Positions 22,355-25,812 of a stretch of DNA of 25,812 bases are shown in pieces. Every line of letters starts with the position of its first letter. Within the stretch, counting starts at the first letter, position 1. The notes beneath the pieces are model-generated. The model had not been told where the DNA came from. It saw nothing but the letters and a program-made list of their open reading frames with translations, and searched no databases. The translations under genes were made by a program, and so were the position numbers. The DNA comes from an uncultured Bacilli bacterium (lineage in GTDB: Bacteria > Bacillota_I > Bacilli_A > RF39 > UBA660): assembly GCA_944358225.1 (NCBI GenBank), contig CALVQP010000004.1:1-25812 (forward strand), in the 5' to 3' direction.

Positions 22355-23551
22355 TTATTTTATAACAATTTTTTTAAATTGCTTTTTACCTTTCTGAATT
22401 ATAAGCTCATTATTTTCAAAATTTTTAGTAGTAATTACTGTTTTAGTATCGTTATTTTTTGTACCATTTAAACTAATAGCATTTTGTTCTATCATTCTTC
22501 TTCCTTCTGATTTAGATGGAACCATATCAGATATTGCTAATAAATCTGTTAATAATATTCCATTATTTATTAGTTTAGAATCAATTTCAAATATTTCAAT
22601 ATCTTCAGGAACACCACCTTTAGCAACTATCTTATATCTTTCTTCAGCTTCCTTAATATATTCTTCGCCATGATACATCCTAATAATTTCTTCTGCATAT
22701 CTCCTATGAGCAAGAATTATATCATCATTAATTAACTTTGTTACTTCATCTAAACTAATATCAGTAGTTAATTTAAAATATTCAAATAAAACGTCATCTG
22801 GAATTCTCATCGCTTTTTCATACATTGCATTAGCAGGTTCATCAATACCAATATAGTTATCTAGTGATTTACTCATTTTTTCTTTTCCATCTAAACCGAC
22901 TAATAATGGTAACACTATAACATCTTGAGGTTCTTGTCCATAGTCCTTCTGAAGTTCGCGACCAACAAGCAAATTAAATGTTTGATCTGTTCCACCAACT
23001 TCAAGATCAGCTTTCAGTGCAACTGAATCATATCCTTGCATAAGCGGATACATAAACTCATGTATTCCAATTGGAATATTATTTTTAAATCTATTAGCAA
23101 AATCATCTCTTTCAAGAATTCTAGCAACTGTATATTTTCCAGTCAATTCTAAAACATCATTAAAATTCATTTTAGATAGCCATTCACTGTTATAAACAGT
23201 TTTTGTTTTTTTAGGATCTAAAATTTTAGTGACTTGATTAAAATATGTTTCTCCACTTTTTCTCGTTTCTTCAAATGTAAGAGCAGGTCTTGTTTTACTT
23301 CTTCCGGATGGATCCCCAATCATTGCAGTAAAATCTCCTATCACAAAAACTATTTCATGTCCTAAATCTTGAAGATTTTTCAAAAGTCTAAGTGATACAG
23401 TATGACCTAAATGCAAATCAGGTCTTGATGGATCCGCACCAAATTTTACTATCATTTTTTGCCCATTATTAAGTTTTTTTCTTAATGAATCTTCATTAAA
23501 TATTTGAGTTCCTTTTCTAATTATTAATTCAATCTTTTCTTCTTTTGTCAT
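22355..23551 (-). CDS. tyrS: Tyrosyl-tRNA synthetase, TyrZ type
   Basis: This enzyme charges tRNA-Tyr with tyrosine. The 398-residue product has the class I motifs HLGH (47-50) and KMSKS (225-229), and the tyrosine-site segments VIGDFTAMIGDPSGRSKTR, MQGYDSVALKADLEVGGTDQ and LVGLDGKEKMSKS. A C-terminal S4 RNA-binding domain spans about 331-395. The PDLHLGHTVSLRLLKNLQDLGH block is of the TyrZ type, not the usual Bacillus TyrS type; in Bacillus tyrZ is a dispensable second copy. GAGAGG precedes the ATG. It lies inside the integrase element, directly after a T-box leader, and so may be an extra, horizontally acquired copy. Confidence 0.93.
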   Translation of the reverse strand: MTKEEKIELIIRKGTQIFNEDSLRKKLNNGQKMIVKFGADPSRPDLHLGHTVSLRLLKNLQDLGHEIVFVIGDFTAMIGDPSGRSKTRPALTFEETRKSGETYFNQVTKILDPKKTKTVYNSEWLSKMNFNDVLELTGKYTVARILERDDFANRFKNNIPIGIHEFMYPLMQGYDSVALKADLEVGGTDQTFNLLVGRELQKDYGQEPQDVIVLPLLVGLDGKEKMSKSLDNYIGIDEPANAMYEKAMRIPDDVLFEYFKLTTDISLDEVTKLINDDIILAHRRYAEEIIRMYHGEEYIKEAEERYKIVAKGGVPEDIEIFEIDSKLINNGILLTDLLAISDMVPSKSEGRRMIEQNAISLNGTKNNDTKTVITTKNFENNELIIQKGKKQFKKIVIK

Positions 23552-23569
23552 ATTATTTCCTCTCTTTCA

Positions 23570-23743
23570 TAAAAAAAACACAGATAATATTCTTTAAAGG
23601 ACGAAAATATTATCCGTGGTACCACCTTAATTCTTGTTCCAACAAGCACTCATTCTTTTAACGGAGTAACCCGATTAAGTTCATAACATTGTAATTCACT
23701 TATATATTTTTGTTTATTTACACCAAACCATAAACTCTCTAAT
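23570..23743 (-). promoter_or_regulatory. Tyrosine T-box riboswitch leader of tyrS
   Basis: On the minus strand the leader holds AGAGAG and GGTTTGGTG of stem I, a TAC specifier (23693-23691) in the context GAATTACAATG, and the T-box AAGGTGGTACCACGG (23628-23614). The terminator stem GATAATATT/AATATTATC (23614-23606 and 23591-23583) is followed by a run of eight T (23578-23571). Uncharged tRNA-Tyr should favour the antiterminator, raising tyrS expression when tyrosine charging falls. Confidence 0.9.
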
Positions 23744-23749
23744 AAAAAA

Positions 23750-23778
23750 TATATAAACTACTTGTATGCTAATCACAA
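23750..23778 (-). promoter_or_regulatory. Promoter of the T-box/tyrS transcript
   Basis: Minus strand TTGTGA (23778-23773), 17 bases, TATATA (23755-23750), just before the predicted leader start. Between it and the integrase stop (23779-23993) I see only AT-rich sequence, with no gene or clear signal. Confidence 0.5.
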
Positions 23779-23993
23779 CTTAATTAATAACGATAACATC
23801 GTATCATATATTAAATAAACTGACTACTATTTTTTCTTTTTTAGTTAAATTAACTTACGTTTTTTATTTTCAAGATGAGATAAATTGATTCACATAGTTT
23901 ATAAATTCAAAGATTACTCCATTAATATTATAATCTATAATATTCTATTTCTTTATAATTAAGCATTGTCGTTTATTCATTACTCAGACTTCT

Positions 23994-25424
23994 TCAAAAT
24001 ACAACTTCATCAAATATAACATTATCTCCTTCTTTTCTTATTCTTATTTCTTTAACGAATCTTTCTAAAAACATTTTCTTTTCATGATTATTTAAATGTA
24101 TAAAATTATTTCTTAAATTTACAATAACTTCTTTTATAATATATTCATTTGTTAAATCATCATTTACTACAGTATTAATTTTACTTAATTCATTATTTAA
24201 TATATTTAATTTAGAATTTACAACATCATTTATTTCCTTATAGGTTTCATAGTCTATTTCATCAGCGCCAAATAATTCAGTCAACTCTCTTTTTTTCTTG
24301 CCAAATTTATCAATTTGTTTTTGCAGTTCTAAAGTATCATTATCAATTAATTTAGTATTTTTCTTTAAAATTCTTTTATCAAACTTTAAGTCTTTTATAT
24401 TATCTAAATATTTTAAAAAGGCATTTTCTAATTTTATATGAGAAAACCCTTTAGCATTACAACTATTATTATTATGACCGTTACAGCGATAAGTAACATA
24501 TTTTCTACCATTTTGAAATTGTTGCTTAGCATGATATTTGCCACCACATAAACTGCATCTTAACACTCTAAAATAATATGTATCATCTGATGAATATTTC
24601 TTATTATGAAAATTCTTTCTTTTATTCATTAACTCACTAACATTATTAAATAAGTCCTCTTTAATTATTGGAGTTATATTTTTTCCATTAACTTCAAAGC
24701 CATTTTTTTTATTGACTCCATACCTAACCTTTCCAATATAAAGAGGATTATTCAAAATAGAATATATAGTTGACTGATTCCATCGCCCTCCTCTTTTTGT
24801 AGGAACATTTAAATCTTTTAATTTCTTTGCTATTTTTAGCATAGAATCACCATCTAGATACCAATTAAATATTTTATTAACATAAATTGATTCTTCTTTA
24901 TTAACTTTTAAAGTGCCTTTACCAACCAAATAGTCATAACCAAATACCCCATTACAATTAGTATAATTACCTTCCTTAGTTTTTTGTTCATAACCAAACG
25001 TTACTCTTTCTGCTAAGTTTTCTCTTTCAAATTCTGCAAATATTCCAATAATCTTAACAAACATTCTTCCAACAGCATTTGAAGTATAAATTTTCTCTGT
25101 TTGAGAGTTAAAAGTACAATTATGGCTATCAAATAATTCTATTAAATAAATAAGGTCTTTAACACTTCTAGTTAACCTATCAAGCTTATAAATTAAAACA
25201 TTATTTATTTTTTCTTTTTTAACATCTTCAATCAACCTTGATACTTCTTTTCTATCAGTTAAATTTTTACCACTTATACCATCATCAACATAATAGTCTA
25301 CTATATTCCAATCGTTACTTTCTGCATATTTAGTCAATTTGTCCTTCTGAGCGTGAATACTAAATCCTTCAGTAGCTTGCTCTTCGGTAGATACCCTAAC
25401 ATAGATCGCTGTATTTACAAGCAT
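23994..25424 (-). CDS. Large serine recombinase (site-specific integrase)
   Basis: The 476-residue enzyme cuts and rejoins DNA at att sites through a serine-DNA link. It starts MLVNTAIYVRVSTEEQ; Ser12 is the nucleophile. The resolvase domain (about 1-150) shows YKLDRLTRSVKDL and FAEFERENLAERV, followed by a recombinase domain (about 160-265, GGRWNQSTIYSILNNPLYIGKVRYG). Then come a zinc ribbon (CSLCGGKYHAKQQF...YRCNG) and a coiled-coil motif (about 350-430). Its size and domains are those of phage or mobile-element integrases. I chose ATG 25424, with AAGGAG nine bases upstream; a GTG at 25436 is too close to that site. It ends in TGA. Confidence 0.93.
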   Translation of the reverse strand: MLVNTAIYVRVSTEEQATEGFSIHAQKDKLTKYAESNDWNIVDYYVDDGISGKNLTDRKEVSRLIEDVKKEKINNVLIYKLDRLTRSVKDLIYLIELFDSHNCTFNSQTEKIYTSNAVGRMFVKIIGIFAEFERENLAERVTFGYEQKTKEGNYTNCNGVFGYDYLVGKGTLKVNKEESIYVNKIFNWYLDGDSMLKIAKKLKDLNVPTKRGGRWNQSTIYSILNNPLYIGKVRYGVNKKNGFEVNGKNITPIIKEDLFNNVSELMNKRKNFHNKKYSSDDTYYFRVLRCSLCGGKYHAKQQFQNGRKYVTYRCNGHNNNSCNAKGFSHIKLENAFLKYLDNIKDLKFDKRILKKNTKLIDNDTLELQKQIDKFGKKKRELTELFGADEIDYETYKEINDVVNSKLNILNNELSKINTVVNDDLTNEYIIKEVIVNLRNNFIHLNNHEKKMFLERFVKEIRIRKEGDNVIFDEVVF

Positions 25425-25444
25425 AATTAATATCACTCCTTTTT

Positions 25445-25549
25445 CTATTCAGAAGCAATACCTTTCCTTTCATTAATAATTTTGGGAACACTAGTTTTTA
25501 AGAAAAACTTCATTATCTCTAATTCTAACTCTTCACATAATCGAATCAT
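25445..25549 (-). CDS. Short ORF of 34 codons before the integrase
   Basis: ATG at 25549 is preceded by GGGGGATAGG and GGGAGG and opens a frame beginning MIRLCEELELEIMKFFLK, ending at the TAG at 25445, 20 bases before the integrase ATG. I recognise no family. It could be a recombination directionality factor remnant, a leader that couples translation to the integrase, or chance. A -10 TATAAT lies at 25592-25587, with TTGGAA 19 bases upstream, a poor spacing. Confidence 0.4.
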   Translation of the reverse strand: MIRLCEELELEIMKFFLKTSVPKIINERKGIASE

Positions 25550-25698
25550 ATACCTATCCCCCTTTTCCTCCCTTTCGATTCAATTAATTATACGAATAAG
25601 TTTTCTAAATATTCCAAAATACTATAGCTTTATTCACATAACATTATTCTTCCTTAGTATGCTTACAACTCAAAAATTAATATAAATACAAAGAAAAA

Positions 25699-25761
25699 TT
25701 ACTATAGCAATTATCTACTATAGTAATCTTAATATACTAATTTAATTGTATTTAAGTTTTA
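25699..25761. other. Right attachment-site-like junction (att site) upstream of the integrase
   Basis: The arm 25716-25741 is the inverted partner of 22191-22216. A further ATTGCTATAGTAA on the minus strand (25711-25699) repeats the outer part of the left arm exactly, so CTATAGTA occurs twice here. Core TACTAATTTA lies at 25735-25744. From 25744 to 25812 all three minus-strand frames contain stops; on the plus strand one frame stays open to the window end, too short to judge. Confidence 0.6.
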
Positions 25762-25812
25762 CAATAAAAATATCTCAAATATCAATCTTTCAGGTACTTT
25801 TATTATAACATT

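Larger units (their letters stand above)
22189..25743 (-). mobile_element. Small integrative element with a large serine integrase and a tyrosyl-tRNA synthetase
   Basis: About 3.55 kb is bounded by inverted 26-bp arms and by a direct 10-base core. It contains an integrase gene next to the right end, a short ORF before it, and a T-box-controlled tyrS. Joining the right arm (25716-25741), TT and the left arm (22191-22216) gives a 54-bp imperfect palindrome, the shape of a serine-integrase attP. The left end truncates dacF. The right flank shows no open dacF frame in its 69 visible bases, so it is unproved that both junctions belong to one clean insertion. No transfer or replication gene is present. 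Confidence 0.6.

Noticed and set aside
25424..25436. GTG at 25436 as the integrase start
   Set aside because: The ribosome-binding AAGGA lies directly against that GTG; ATG 25424 has proper spacing and gives the usual short N-terminus before YVRVS.
25482..25685. Plus-strand open frame of 67 codons near the right end
   Set aside because: It has no good ribosome-binding site, low-complexity composition, and overlaps the integrase promoter region and the better-supported short minus-strand ORF.
22191..25741. Invertible DNA segment controlled by the recombinase
   Set aside because: The 26-bp arms are inverted repeats, which could allow inversion, but inverting the segment would not give dacF a start, and the arms together with the direct core fit an attP split by integration better. 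It is not fully excluded.
1..25812. Alternative genetic code with TGA as tryptophan, as in some AT-rich Mollicutes
   Set aside because: scpA and the integrase end in TGA at the expected lengths, and tryptophans in conserved motifs are TGG.
25744..25812. Right flank as the missing N-terminal half of dacF
   Set aside because: The few residues next to the core (NTIKLV) resemble the family, but all three minus-strand frames contain stops and nothing further upstream resembles a carboxypeptidase.

Overview
This window is about 25.8 kb of very AT-rich DNA. The standard bacterial code is in use: scpA ends in TGA, and tryptophans are TGG. It reads as a chromosomal piece of a Gram-positive, spore-forming member of the Bacillota. 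The evidence is a spoIIA/spoVA/dacF neighbourhood, a Cse60-type sporulation gene, T-box control of an aminoacyl-tRNA synthetase, a YtxG/YtxH-like pair, and sigma-A promoters of the TTGACA-N17-TATAAT type. Genes are tightly packed, and many intrinsic terminators overlap the stop codon of the gene they end. No genus can be named from sequence alone; an uncultured, gut-type low-GC lineage is a guess.

Layout. 1-4.7 kb: a partial U32 peptidase-family gene, a membrane-anchored cadherin-like protein, a small unknown gene, an FtsW/RodA-type protein and a Tyr/Pro-rich small protein. 5-10.5 kb: a 707-residue surface protein with Ig-like and cadherin-like modules, a four-gene envelope operon (lipoprotein, acidic protein, YtxG-like, YtxH-like), trmB, and a Met/Pro-rich small protein. 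10.5-12.5 kb: a MurJ/YtgP-like flippase preceded by a 58-codon cse60 homologue, and tRNA-Leu(CAA). 12.7-16.6 kb: a kinase-like protein, a pentapeptide-repeat protein, scpB, scpA and an unknown membrane protein. 16.6-22.2 kb: spoVAE, spoVAD, spoVAC, a SigF-type sigma factor, a SpoIIAA-like protein, an LCP protein, a zinc-phospholipase-C-like protein and the 3' remnant of dacF. 22.2-25.8 kb: an apparent integrated element with a large serine integrase.

Two things stand out. First, the spoIIA locus keeps its usual neighbours, but spoIIAB is absent between spoIIAA and sigF, and the SpoIIAA-like protein lacks the serine that SpoIIAB phosphorylates. The partner-switching control of SigF therefore appears to be lost or rewired here.

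Second, dacF is cut just upstream of its KTG motif. The cut falls at one end of a segment of about 3.55 kb that holds a large serine integrase, a small upstream ORF and a TyrZ-type tyrosyl-tRNA synthetase with its own T-box. The two ends carry 26-bp arms that match at 23 of 26 positions as an inverted repeat. Joined head to head they give a 54-bp imperfect palindrome with a central TT, the form expected of a serine-integrase attP. This suggests a very small integrative element carrying a synthetase, inserted in a sporulation gene. The right flank visible here is not recognisable as the missing dacF half, so the far side remains unresolved.
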